Below are positions 34,005-45,571 of a stretch of 64,000 nt of DNA, piece after piece. Source of the stretch: Chlorophyllum brunneum (Eukaryota > Basidiomycota > Agaricomycetes > Agaricales > Agaricaceae); contig OY756141.1 in the NCBI GenBank assembly GCA_963576785.1, positions 3,596,001-3,660,000 on the forward strand, given 5' to 3'. How positions within the stretch are numbered: the first letter of the stretch is position 1; the number at the start of each line of letters is the position of its first letter. A program made the translations under genes and the position numbers. Below the pieces are notes generated by a model. It was not told the origin of the DNA. It saw nothing but the letters and a program-made list of their open reading frames with translations, and made no database searches.

Positions 34005-34722
34005 ATGTGCCGCATGAGACAGTGGGTGGCTCTCACCTGCAATGCTGCTCTTCCAACTAACTCTTGGTGTTAAATCTGTAGAGTCCGCAACATATACAGT
34101 TGTGGCCATGGTATTACTGAGGTAGTGTGGTTGCACCGTGAAATCCAACGCAGCGACTAATCAACGATGAAACTTGTTAGCCCGACGTGCCGGTAAGCTG
34201 GCTAAAGACATTACACCACGACGATTATGCTCACCGACACGACCTCTGCTCCCAATCAGATCCTGTGCGACAATCGATTCTGCAGGTCAAGCCCATCCCA
34301 TCCGCCCCGCTGTGGCAACTGTCGGAACACCTGTTTACAATAGTAAGAGTTGCTATCACAAGGAAACCCGTGGCTTCTGTTCTGATCATGAGTCTTGTCT
34401 TGTTCTCTTCGGTTCCCTCCACATCTACTTCCCGATCTCACGTCAAATCAACCTCGCCTCTCTCGCAAAACTCTCACAAATTCCGTCCCACGATCGCGGG
34501 GACCTCACAACCAACACCACTTGCTCGGCCCGTCTGTCTCTCTGTCCAACCAACACCATTTTGGCAGCCGTCAATATCCTGAACAATATAGTAAGTACCG
34601 ACCCGCCGACAGCTATTCTGGAATTCTCAACTATGCTGTTTCGGCGACTAGATCCGCATCTCAGCGAGCCTTGCCCTGATTGTAGACACAATGCCACTGG
34701 GAATGGCTTTCACTACCGTTGA
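34005..34722 (+). CDS. Small Cys-rich protein (77 aa) encoded by five short exons
   Basis: Exons 34005-34021, 34082-34121, 34260-34342, 34568-34590 and 34652-34722 join in frame with GT-AG introns. They give a 77-residue protein: MCRMRQVRNIYSCGHGITE, ILCDNRFCRSSPSHPPRC, GNCRNTCLQYRQYPEQYNPH, LSEPCPDCRHNATGNGFHYR. Nine to ten cysteines in CxxC-like pairs plus histidines suggest zinc binding. The order (MCRxRxVRN, SCGH, CxNRFC, SPSHPP, TCxQYRQxPEQYxPH, CPxC) is what I recall from small conserved proteins in mushroom genomes, with no known function. No exon is long enough to stand out alone, and the frame holds through four splices, which is unlikely by chance. The identity is from memory and needs a search. 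Confidence 0.8.
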
Positions 34723-36497
34723 ATTGCACCCCACTATCGGTGTCACACACGCGCCTGTTGGCCATTATTAGTAGTAGTCATTTCTGCCTTCCCGTGCTCT
34801 GCTCCCTTGCTTTGTATGTTGGTGCCGGTCGCCTCCTATTTAACTTATCACCGTTCGCCGTGTGTCTATTGTCCACGACAGCTCGATTCGTATCGTATAT
34901 AATAATATTTTTTGCGCGCAAATCGAAAGGGTTTCTGAGAAATTTTCATAAAGCCTCGTGGCTGAGACCGTTTGATATCTTTGTTTTTTTTGGACGACAT
35001 GGTTGCAACCATGTCGATACTGACTCGCCAGGAACAGTCAGTTAAAGTTAGGACAATTAATTACGTTAATTGACTCGGAGATTCCGTCATAGTTGGAAGT
35101 AATCGCGATCCCAACAAGCTATGTCGCTGACTTTAAATTTCGACTCCGAATCTTGGTACTGGAAGTCAGCACTGGTATATGTCAAGCTCGAGATTTTCTT
35201 TTTTTGTGATCTTCGAATCAGACGGGATACTGGTCGCGACAACCTGTGGTAGTTGACCCTTAGATGCGTCAGTGAACCTTTGTCAGGGCTGGACAATCTC
35301 ACACCACACATCATGGTTCCTGTTGTAGGTAAGAACACAATATAACATCGTACATTGGACAAAAGTACTTGGGATTACCAAACCGGAGTGCGTACGCCAA
35401 GGCTCGGAGGCTTTTCCGGACCACTGAGCTCAGTACTCAAGTACCTTTTATACCCGGTTGCAGAGGCGTAGTAGCGACAGAGCAACTAGGTCAACTAGAT
35501 CTATATCAAGATTTATTGGTAAATACCTACAAACCCTTCTACCTAGTAAGAGGATTGTCATGGCTCTGTGGCGAGTATCTCGGGCATGGCGGCTGGTCGC
35601 TTAAGTTCCTGAAGTAAAGGGATGGGGTAACCGCAAGACGGGTGTCGGAGTCGGTTCAATCGTCTTTTGTCCGATCGATCAAAGCATAGAGTCCCGTCTC
35701 GTCAGGACGTAATAGAGGAAGGGTCCTTGAGTGGGGTAAATACCAGCGACAAATAACCAGCGTCAGCGCCCAACCAACTTGTAGCTTGTCACAAACAAGA
35801 TATTATAGGCTCTAGGGTGAGTCAGCGCATGCTGTGAAACTTTTTCTGTCTAGAAGTTGAGCGATAAGGCTATTTATAGCACATGTAGCTGATGTTTATC
35901 AACTCTCGTAATGAATCACACCTGATAAGGAATATACCTGGCGTGAGAGCGGCCAACATGTGAACAGAAATTTGGGTAAGTTAGCCGTATGTATGTATTC
36001 ATAGCGATTCACTCAGCATGACCCCATTAAGTACAACAAGGGTCAACTAGCCTACAAATCACTCGGGTGCGTTACTGTGGAGAGCCGATGGCACTGCACG
36101 GCCAGGAAAGGAACCATCGGAGTGACTCACACCTAGGACCGACCCGGTGTAAGTATTTGATAGGCGAAAGAAATGTTCGAAAGACCATGAGCGAGAAATA
36201 AAAGCACTCAACTCTGGAGCGCTTTGGAGGACTCTTGTTTCCTTCGACCTCCGGGATTCTCGATGTCCAAGTTGATCGGACAGAGGTATATGGTCTTTTG
36301 GAGACGACGACTCCGAAATGCTGTATCGGCTGGCTATCCGATGTCACGTGCATGGCCCTACAGGCTCCGATGGTGCCCTGGCGAGCGGGCTTAATGGCCA
36401 AAAATGATCCACTATACTTATTACGCTCCTTGTCTTTAAACCATATAGCAGGTCATTATACTACCTTCCGACCTGCGACGCTCGGTTACAATTCATC
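34723..36497. other. Gene-free stretch with a perfect palindrome
   Basis: No coding chain was found here. The only structure noted is a 22-bp palindrome at 34995-35016. The last few hundred bases are the likely promoter of the DHA2 transporter. Confidence 0.45.
34995..35016. repeat. 22-bp perfect palindrome
   Basis: The half-site CGACATGGTTG is followed directly by its reverse complement, with no spacer, after a T-run. It could be a site for a dimeric regulator or a transcript hairpin of the upstream gene. Its function is unknown. Confidence 0.55.
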
Positions 36498-39396
36498 ATG
36501 TCAATACCCATTACCGAACGTCAACCACTTCTCGGAGTTTCTAAGGGACGCCCACCTGGACCACACGACATCTCGCGATCAAACCGTATTGGAATTCTGT
36601 CAGGCGTTTGGATGGCATCTTTCTTAACTGTGAGTTGTGGTGTTATGGCTCGAATCTATGAACTGATGGGTATGATCTTGCATATAGGCGTTCAACCGTG
36701 AGCACTCTTTCCAGTCTGGCTACCTTGCAACGACTTATATCTACCTTTCCAGAAACCCTCGTACCGACGAGTACGTACCTGACTCACCTTTCTCCGCCGA
36801 ACTCTACTGACCACTCGTTCCAGTGCTGGCATCAATATCCTCCGAGTTCAATAAATCTAATCAAGCTAGTTGGCTAGGTACAGCGTAGGTCAATTTCGGA
36901 TCGGTCTGCAGACCGTGGGCTGATGTAATTTATAGGTACCTACTCGCTATATGCACGTTCACTCCGTTATATGGGCGTCTATGCAATGTTCTGGGGCGGA
37001 AGGGCGCAAATAGAACAGCGCTCTTGTTCGCAGGTGCAGGTTGTCTGATGTGCGGGCTATCTTCCTCAATGGAAATGCTCATATTTGCTCGTTTTGTATG
37101 TCGTTCTTCTCTATCACTCGCAGTAACAAAATATCTCATAACACTATCCTCAGCTCGCTGGAATGGGGGGTGGTGGACTGTTTACGACGTCTTCGTAAGT
37201 CCCCTTAATCACCCTAGTGTGATGAAGCAGTTAATTATTTGGGCAGAGTTATCGTCAGTGACATGTACAGTATTAGAGTGCGTCGTTCCTCGAAATCATT
37301 GAAAAATTACTCATAGTATGATTCAGAGCCGAGGCTTGGCGCAAGGAGTGGCGAGCGTGTTTAATGGTGTAAGTATTATCGACTAATAGAAGCGTGAAGG
37401 AATTGACCCATTTGATCTGACGCAATAGCTTGGTCTGGGCCTGGGGGGACCTTTTGGCGGTATGGCCACCGACTGGTACGACTTGTCTCCACCATACTCT
37501 TCATCAATTTATCTGAGAATCTGCTCCTGCAGGTTGGGATGGAGATGGGCATTTCTGATTCAGATGCCCTTCTTTTTACTCTCATACGTACTGACATCCT
37601 ACAACTTATGCTACGTCACCGAGGTGAGTTATTGATATCAATGATTATCACTGCGGAGCTGATGTGTTTTCACAGGGTAAAAGTAGGAGCACAAAAGAGA
37701 TCTTGAAACGGATTGACTATGGAGGTAGTCTTACACTGATGCTTTTCGTGAGTCGGAACATTTTTGATGTTCATGGTCAGAGGTTCACTTATTCTCAAGG
37801 TTGGATCTGTTCTCTTTTTCCTTAGTGAACGTTACAACAAGAACCAACTGGTGAGTCTGATCATCATGATTTTGTTATCTATTTACAGCCCATTCATATG
37901 CACGTGGATCACAGTGGGACAGCCCGACCGTGGTCGCTTCTCTTGTACTTGCCCTCGTTTCGGCAATCGCCTTCTTGGTCGTGGAGTTGTTCATCTCTCC
38001 TGAGCCAATATTGACACCTTACATACTGAAGCAAAAGATACCCCTCCTTGTTGGTGCATCGAATTTCCTGGTTGCCAACTGCAACTTTTCCATCATGTAT
38101 TTCTTTCCACTGTGGTTTCAGACTGTGCAGCTGACCAATGCATCAACGGCTGGTAAGGAATACACGCTCATGTATATGATTCAGTCCTCACCAGCTTTTG
38201 TTACTTCTCATAGGAGCTCACTTGCTGCCAAACAGTATTGCTATGTCTACCGGCTCATTATTCGCTGGCTGGATGATGCATAAGACCGGAAAGTACAAGT
38301 TGCTGAATCTAATCTTCGGCTTCTTCCCCTTCATTGGAGCAACTGCCATTTGTTTGATCAGTGAGGATTCAGGACTCATCCAATCCTGGTTTAGCATTGT
38401 ACGCCTCCAGTTCCACAGCTTCGGGTGTCACCGCTAACTGCTCCATTTGTATATAGATACCCCTAGGATTTGGTAATGCTGTCGTTCTCCAGACCATGCT
38501 GAGTGAGTGCAAGAGCTTTCTGAACTTCCACTATCCACCTGACATGTCCTGGTCTAGTTGCGTTATTGGTTCATTTACCGGGTAAGAAGTTCCAAAGAAG
38601 CCTCTTTGCTTTCTGGCTTATCTTCTCATAGAAGATTACGTCGCCATCGGAACAGGGTTCAACACACTCTTCCGAGGGGTCGGTACGTTGAGCCCCTGAG
38701 TTGCCATACCCCAGATACCTGATATTTTCATTTTGTAGGCCAGGTTGGTGGGGTGGCTATCTCATCAGCCATCTTCCAATCCAAACTCGACCGTGAGCTT
38801 CACTCTAGGATCACAGGTCCGGGTGCCGAGGAGGTAAGGTTTGGGCAGGTCATATCTCAGGACCATCAGCTGATGGATTCCCTAGTTAATCATGAGAATT
38901 CGACACCAAGCGAAGCTCGTGGCCTCACTCCCTCCCGACGTTCAACGTGCAGCCAGAGATGCTTACGATGCAAGTTTGAAGGCCGTTTTCATTTACGCAG
39001 CTTGTTCAACATTGCTAGCCTTCTGCGTTCGCCTCCCTGTGAGTATACTTCTTCCTCAAGTTGCGTGCCAGTTTTGAGCTTCTGTGACAGATACCCGAGA
39101 AAGACCTCGATTCTCGCCCGAAAACGCTTGAGTCTTCCCAAGCCCAGACCCAAGAAAGTGGTACTAGTCAAGAAGACGAGACTCTGCCGCCTTCGCGCGC
39201 ATCGGAGGCCGATACTATCGCGCTTGAGGATGAAGACCTGGACGACCTACAAGAGCACGTCAAGGGTGATCTAGAGACAGGAGTTAAAAGACGCCTGTCC
39301 AAGAAACGGTCAAGGAGATTATCAGGTTTTGAGTCGCAGGACCTCGTGGAGGATCCAGAGACTGAATTGGATAGATCGCAAGTGATACGGACCTAG
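36498..39396 (+). CDS. MFS transporter, DHA2-type 14-TM drug/vacuolar amino-acid family
   Basis: ATG at 36498 starts MSIPITERQPLLGVSKGRPP. About sixteen exons, some under 25 bases, join to give WMASFLTAFNQTLVPTM, ISSEFNKSNQASWLGTAYLL, TFTPLYGRLCNVLGRKGANR, LAGMGGGGLFTTSS and VIVSDMYSIRSRGLAQGVAS. Next come GLGLGLGGPFGGMATDWLGW, KRIDYGGSLTLMLFVGSVLF, GAHLLPNSIAMSTGSLFAGW and GVGQVGGVAISSAIFQSKLD. It ends after IPEKDLDSRPK in a long Ser/Glu-rich tail with RRLSKKRSRRLSG, stop TAG at 39394-39396. These signatures fit the DHA2 group related to yeast vacuolar and multidrug exporters. The acidic-then-basic cytosolic tail of about 100 residues is unusually long and holds possible kinase sites (RRLS). 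No lesion was seen. Confidence 0.88.
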
Positions 39397-40067
39397 AGTG
39401 GTGGAATTGCAGTCCGCGGTGGCCTTGCGCAAGAAGCATGACGCCTCCTGCCTAGAAAGTTAGTCCTTCTCTTCTGGCACTTCTTCGTCGAACATTGGTA
39501 TTGGGTTTTTTGGCTGTCTCCTGCCGTTTACTGTTTACTGTCCACATCCCGAATTATCCCTCATTATATAGAATACGGGACTGATTAACTACTGTATACT
39601 CTTTCAAAATGTACATATACTTTTTTTACTCAGTCAATAGATTATACGTTCAGCCCAATACTATGACGTCACAACGACTTTGACTTCTATTTGTCATTGC
39701 TTGGCAAGGCCTTTTGGTTTTGCGATTGACAGACTGGGCGTCGCTGTGCAATGTGATGAACAAGCCCACGATGCATCCATCACACAGCCCGGTCCGCGCC
39801 AACCCACACTGCTGTCTCTGACCATGTAAGCCCTATCTTCTTCCGTCAAGCAGCCCTCCTAGTTAACAGTCAGCCCATTTGCAGAAACGGGTCTCGTCTT
39901 TCTCTTGGATTTTTCAGGATCAACCATTCCGTGTGGTTTGTACCCGGCGGAACACCCGATACGCGGTGTTACATTGTGGATTGGGCTCTTAAAGGACGGG
40001 TTTGAGAGTTTCAAGAGCCAAACCATTTGTTAATCCTCTGGGATATAACCGCTTTTTACCTGGTGAC
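39397..40067. other. Gene-free stretch, upstream of PP2C-like copy 2
   Basis: This is AT-rich around 39550-39660, and no gene was recognised. It probably carries a transporter terminator and the next promoter. An in-frame ATG at 40002 would extend the next protein by 22 residues. Confidence 0.45.
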
Positions 40068-41883
40068 ATGTTCAAAGCTGGCATCAAGCAAAGACTGCAC
40101 CGCTTGAACCATGTATCAACTTTCATGCGATCTAGAGCGCAGCCTCTGCATCCACACCGGGGAATCCATACGCCACCGCGACATCAGCCGTGTCGAAATT
40201 ATGCTAGCATCCTCTCGACCTTCATGGTTGGTGGCATGACTTTGTACGCTGTTCATTCAAAGCTGCAGGTGCCACTTGTTGTCATTCATGCGGATTCAGA
40301 TATGCCAATTCCACGTCCGGAAGACAAGGATCAGGATGAGGATAAACAGGATACGGACGAGGCGAAGGAGGAAACACAGGAACCGCCAGAGGATTTCACC
40401 ACTTACGCGCCACCTGTGTACACTCGGCAATTCTGGGAATCAACTTCCAGTAGAACTTTGGAGGAACATTTGAGCGCCGATAGTCATGTCTATCATGTAG
40501 ATTCTTCATGTGGTATTCCACGATACGATGTCTCCGTCGTTAGCAGGTATACTTCAACTCCTATTTTCAGGGCCTTACAGATTACTTATGCCAAATTCTA
40601 GTGTTCCTAATTTTGCCTGTTTCTCTTCAGCAAATTTCATTCAACTTCCCTCCCACTATTGGGTGTTTTTCGGCATCTACGACGGACATAACGGGAACGC
40701 AGTGGCTTCACATCTCCCGCACAGTCTTCGACAAGCTATCATGGGAACACTCACCGACCTTTACTCTAAACATGCGACTTTACCTGATGCTCATGTTGAC
40801 CTTGGTGGTGGCCCGGAAAACCAGGATTACTGGTCTGGTCTCGGATTTGGCAGACCATACCCACCTGCTGAGGAGTTTGACGCGGCGATCAAGCAAAGCT
40901 TCATGAATGTCGACAAGGAGATCGTTGGCGAGGCTGCCTTTCTCGCACTTGAAGCCGCTAAGAGGTTTCATAGCAAGGAACCCGAGCAGGAGAACCAACT
41001 TTCGTATGAGGACGCCGTCGGTTTAATTTCACGCGCGTATTGTGGTTCATCGGCTCTTTTTGCCGCATACGAGAGTGATACTCGACAATTACGTATGGCG
41101 AATACGGGCGACTCGCGCGCTGTCTTGGGAAGGTGTGTCGTGAACGACAAAGGAGTTGAGGTCTACGAGGTCCATGTGCTCACGCAAGATATGGCTGTGC
41201 CATCAGGATTCATCGACGATCCCCCGAGGCGAGTTCAGGGACCCGTTCCTCCGGTACATACTTTTGGGAATGGTCCGTGGAAGTGGAGCGAGGAGCTACG
41301 TCAACAACTTAACGACGCGTTTCCGTTCATCACCAACGATGAACGACCGCATGCGAAAGCGACCGCGGAACCAATAATCACTACTATTGAAACCCAACCG
41401 GGTGACTTTCTCGTTATGGCCAATCGAGGTTTCTGGTCCAGTCTAACAAATGAGGAGGCTGTTGGACTTGTGGGGTTGTGGCTGAAACAGTACAGAAAAG
41501 CAGTTTACGGTAACTGGGTAGTTGAAGATGGAGATCCCATAGCAGTGTATGACCCCGAAACGTCGTCCCTTGTCCAGTCCTCATCGGGATCGCATATTCC
41601 TTCCTTTGCTACAGCAACGTCGATCTGGCGGAAAGACACTTTCGAAAAGCGAGATCTACCTGTGCCGCCCACCGGGAAAACTGATGATACGTTCATGTAT
41701 CAGCTATGGGGCGTCCCGAAAAACTTCGTGATCGTTGACAGAAACGTGGCACAGCATCTGGTCAGAAACGCACTTGGTGGCGCAAACCAAGATATGACGG
41801 GAGCTTTATTGGGAATGTATCCTCCAAGAGCGAGGCAATATCGGTGCGCACGTCGTTCTACTCAAACCAACAAAGGAATCTGA
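40068..41883 (+). CDS. PP2C-family protein (copy 2) with DGH intact but later metal sites changed
   Basis: From ATG 40068 (MFKAGIKQRLHRLNHVSTFM) a basic, Ser/Arg-rich leader like a mitochondrial presequence is followed by a likely membrane segment (ILSTFMVGGMTLYAVHS) and an acidic linker. An intron at 40547-40601 joins RYDVSVVS to SVPNFACFSSANF. The catalytic fold shows YWVFFGIYDGHNGNAVASHL, RMANTGDSRAVLG, TAEPIITTIETQPGDFLVMA and HLVRNALGGANQD. It belongs to the Ptc5/PDP-like branch. The first Asp (YDGH) is kept, but DGLWD is replaced by NRGFWSS. The closing RDDI strand is absent: the frame runs to QYRCARRS and stops at 41881-41883, while a shifted frame would read GAHVVLLKP. Phosphatase activity is doubtful. 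It is a paralogue of 27215-28754. Confidence 0.82.
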
Positions 41884-43448
41884 TCGATAGTCATTAGAGA
41901 CGATGTCTCAGTTGAGGTCGTCTTCTTCAGCTAGCACGTGTCCATGCTAACTTAACCTTATCACTCTCTAATTCCCACCTTTATCAACATCCACGGAAAA
42001 TAGAATCCCCTGGGCGTCTGAAGGCTATCCTATTCTAAGGGGCGTAATTTCAATCTCAGCCTTAGACATGTGCAACTACTGTTGTCATCGTGATATGCGG
42101 TTTGGTAGGTACTACCCACTTGATAGATCACAGTGTAAAGTGTTCGGGCATCACACCGAACAAGTTTTGTAACGAGGCTCATCAATGACTTTCGCCCTGA
42201 ACCCGACCCCTTTGCCAAAGGCTTTGGTCAGCCCCGGTCACCACTATCATATGCTGCGACAGCTTGCCAAGTGAATCTCACGATGGCAGCCGGGCACAGC
42301 GTCCCTCCGTTTCCCCCGTCCCTATCAACTAGATGACTTGCACACTAGGTGTGTAGCCAGTCATCATGCGGAGACGTGATTACCCTATTCGATCCGGAGG
42401 TAATCATGATCCTATTTACTAAATATTGCAGGCGAAGGCCCAAGGATTGCCTTGAAGTTTACCTGGCGGTTCCCCTCTGGGAATGAAAGAGTCCGTATAT
42501 GACTATGAATCATTTTAGGGTCATGATTCGCTTGTTGGATAGTTTGACGACGGACGTTGTCACGGATTACGCGAGACGATCATGTTTATCAAGGCCGAGT
42601 CCACCTCAGCCCCTTTTTTTCCGGTATCTACTACCAACCATTCTCCCAGGTTGCATGTCTACCACACGAGCCATGATGTCTACTGTACCCAAGTCTCACC
42701 TGCATAAATCGTTCGTCCTGGCGAGTCAATGCGTTCTCGACCAACCATTTGTGGTCTTTCTCCGTGTCACTTGGCCTATTCCGGGATAATACTACTAATC
42801 AGCCCGTGGTTTGGTTATCTGGAAATGCACCCTTATCTTTCTCTGTGGATAGATAACAGAAGAGCTCACTGTTTTCCAAGCACTCGATCCATTGGAAGGA
42901 AATCAGTATCCAATTAATGCTCGCCGTTTCGCCATTCTCTGCAATCAGGGCGACAGTCGATCTGTGGATTAAATGGGTGTGGGACTGCCGTCCCCAGAGT
43001 CTACATGCATCTAACCTTCAATTCTGCTTGGAGAGCAATTTGGTCTTGTGTGCACCACAATCGTCCTCTCGGAAGTGTACACTTCCACCATGTGGGGCGG
43101 CTGGATCAGCACCGGAATACATATTCATTGAGCACCACTTATAGTCCTCCACTTCCGTCGCCAGTTCAGTTCCCAACCCAAGGCATTGACAGCTATGCTT
43201 GACACCGACCGAGAATGACCTACTGCATTACCACCAAAGATACTCGAATTGGCATTATTTTTGCCAGGCCATCGTAGATTCACCACGTAACCTCTCGCTG
43301 ATTTCATACTCTATTTAGCACCCATTAGTTGTCCCAGCCCCTATTTCGTCCATCTAACGGAAAAGATACGAACTATAAGAAGTTTCTTTCAATTGACATA
43401 CTGGATAGATCAAGAACAAATGGAATGTCGATATTGAATTAGTCAAGA
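41884..43448. other. Gene-free stretch between convergent genes
   Basis: No exon chain was found. Open frames at 42499-42789 and 42917-43144 have no motif. The TAG at 41888-41890 closes the shifted PP2C frame noted above. Confidence 0.45.
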
Positions 43449-45070
43449 TCAGATCTTCAGGACAATTCTTCCCGTAATTTTGCCCTCTTCCATAGCTTGA
43501 AACACACTGTTGAAAGAAGTAAGTATACGACCTTAATCTCTCAGCACAGTAGAGTTCACTGACGCATTAAGATCTTCGAGATTTCGAGTTTCATAGTGAC
43601 ACTTGACTTTTCCAGAGGCCGCGATCGCGAGTGCTTCATCAGCATCCTGGCGGGTGCTGCCATGATGAATCGTAAGAGAGAACGGATACTTTACGTGACC
43701 ACTACTCACCCAATAGATGTACCTGCAATTTTCATGTTCTGCCAAAAATCCTTTTAGTCTGGGCATAATATTGAAAATGGACGGAAGGACCTTTGCGATC
43801 AGTAAGCCTATGGGGACACTCAACATTGCTCCTCCGGCTGGCACACCGATGCACATGATTGTTCCGGTACTCTTAATATATAATGCAGCTTGCGAAAATG
43901 GACGGGCCTGGTGAGAGCTTGACGGTTATCGCAGGTCGCATTTCAATGAGACGGACGTACGTCGCCAGTCGCAATGATCGCCACTTGAGGACCAGGTCCC
44001 CCAGTAGCTGCCTGCACATCGGCGGTGAGATTTTGTGTTTCCTTGAAATCTACCCATTTCTCGGCACCGAGGCCTAGGACCAGTTTCTTTTTATCTTCTC
44101 CGGTATCTAGTGTACGATGAGTTGAGTTTGCTGAGAGGGGGGAGAAGATAATTGACCAATTCCAACAACGCGAAGGCCTTGAGCTACCGCATACTGGACG
44201 GCTATTACCACAGGTCAGAACGAAATCACCAACAAGTCGCTTAACGAGGTGAAAGCCACGTACCCAGATGTCCCAAACCCCCTCCGGCACCCGTAATTGC
44301 AACCCACTGTCCGATACGAGCGCCAGACGTTTTTAGAGCCTTGTAAACAGTCAAACCCTGGTAAAGCCGTTAACGCACGATACAAGTTACAGATCAAAGG
44401 CCTCTTACGGCGCATAGGATAGGTGCTACCAGGGCACTATCAATACCGTCCGGGATTTTCGATACATAATTTACATATGATACCTAAGATGTGAACGAGG
44501 GTTACAGTTAAGATGGCTGTAATACGATGAAAAAGAGGAGCTGACAGCGTATTGTTGGAATGTGCCGTGTAGTTGGAAACCGTGGGTTGTATGGGGAGGA
44601 CAAGCTATCCAGTATCGTCACCCACATGCGGAGATTATCTTCGTCTAGGAAGACTTACAAGATTCATGACCGCTACGACACATTTCACATCTGAACCACA
44701 CCGGTCAGCTAATCGAAAATACCAGTCTTATGGGATATACACACTTATCACAGACCTGGGCAATCCACTTCAACCCAACTCGATCACCTATCTCGACTGC
44801 CGGATTGTTCGTATGTTCGCCAATAGCGACAACAACACCAACACCCTCATGTCCACCTATGAGTGGAATAATTGGTGACCTACTCCATTCTGCGTTCTTG
44901 ACATGTAGATCCGAATGACATACGCCCGAATATTCAAGTTTGACCAAGCATTCGCCTGGTTTGAGTTCATTGGGCTGAGTGACAGGCCAGTTGTTTTCAA
45001 TACGATATTCGCCTTTGACTTCATGCAAGACTGCAGCTTTTTGAGTTTTTGGGATTTGGAAGGCTACCAT
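43449..45070 (-). CDS. Zinc-containing alcohol dehydrogenase (MDR family)
   Basis: ATG at 45070 gives [20 protein letters not shown]. Catalytic zinc ligands are seen in GVCHSDLHV and [10 protein letters not shown]. An intron whose donor follows QVCDK joins to [11 protein letters not shown], completing the four structural-zinc cysteines. Further exons give [20 protein letters not shown], then [15 protein letters not shown], the Rossmann NAD-binding glycines, and later [58 protein letters not shown] and [18 protein letters not shown]. The stop is at 43449-43451. The protein is close to fungal ADH1-type enzymes that interconvert alcohols and aldehydes with NAD(H), normally tetrameric and cytosolic. 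It lies upstream of no operon, but a flavin monooxygenase on the same strand is the next gene. No lesion was seen. Confidence 0.9.
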
Positions 45071-45571
45071 AATGGAGAGTAAAGTTCTTCGTCTGACGAC
45101 AAGAAGTGGGTGGATATATATCTCTTTAGGAGCTCTCCAGAGCGCCTTTTGGATTGCTTACTAGAACGTGAGATACACCCGGTCATATTACAACCGAGAG
45201 CGAATGGAACTAGTTTGGTAATATCACAGTGTGGTTGTGCGTATCATCAGATGACACCCTCCAACTCTTTAGGGGGCTGCGAGTAACCACAAAGTGATGT
45301 TGGGATCTATGATCTAAAGACAGGAGCTATCACGGGGGCAGAGTAATACTATCAGGGGATAGTGCGCATGGTACTAGAAGCCGTCCGGGAGGCGGCTCTA
45401 GGAAAATTTAAGGTCAAAGGCCGGAATCGGTTGACGGAGAAAAGCTTTCATTGCGTAGATCGAGGTGTAGAGATTGGACGGTGTCAAGACGGCGCCGTCC
45501 GTATCTATGCTCACGACGAAATAATACAGCACTTCTAGTTTAAATTTTCAGCCCTAAACGTGTCTATATAT
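45071..45571. other. Intergenic stretch between monooxygenase and dehydrogenase
   Basis: This is the dehydrogenase promoter side (minus strand) and the monooxygenase 3' flank. No site could be assigned with confidence. Confidence 0.4.

Noticed and set aside
42499..42789. 96-codon frame in the gap after the second PP2C gene
   Set aside because: No motif, no splice partners, and amino-acid composition like random sequence.
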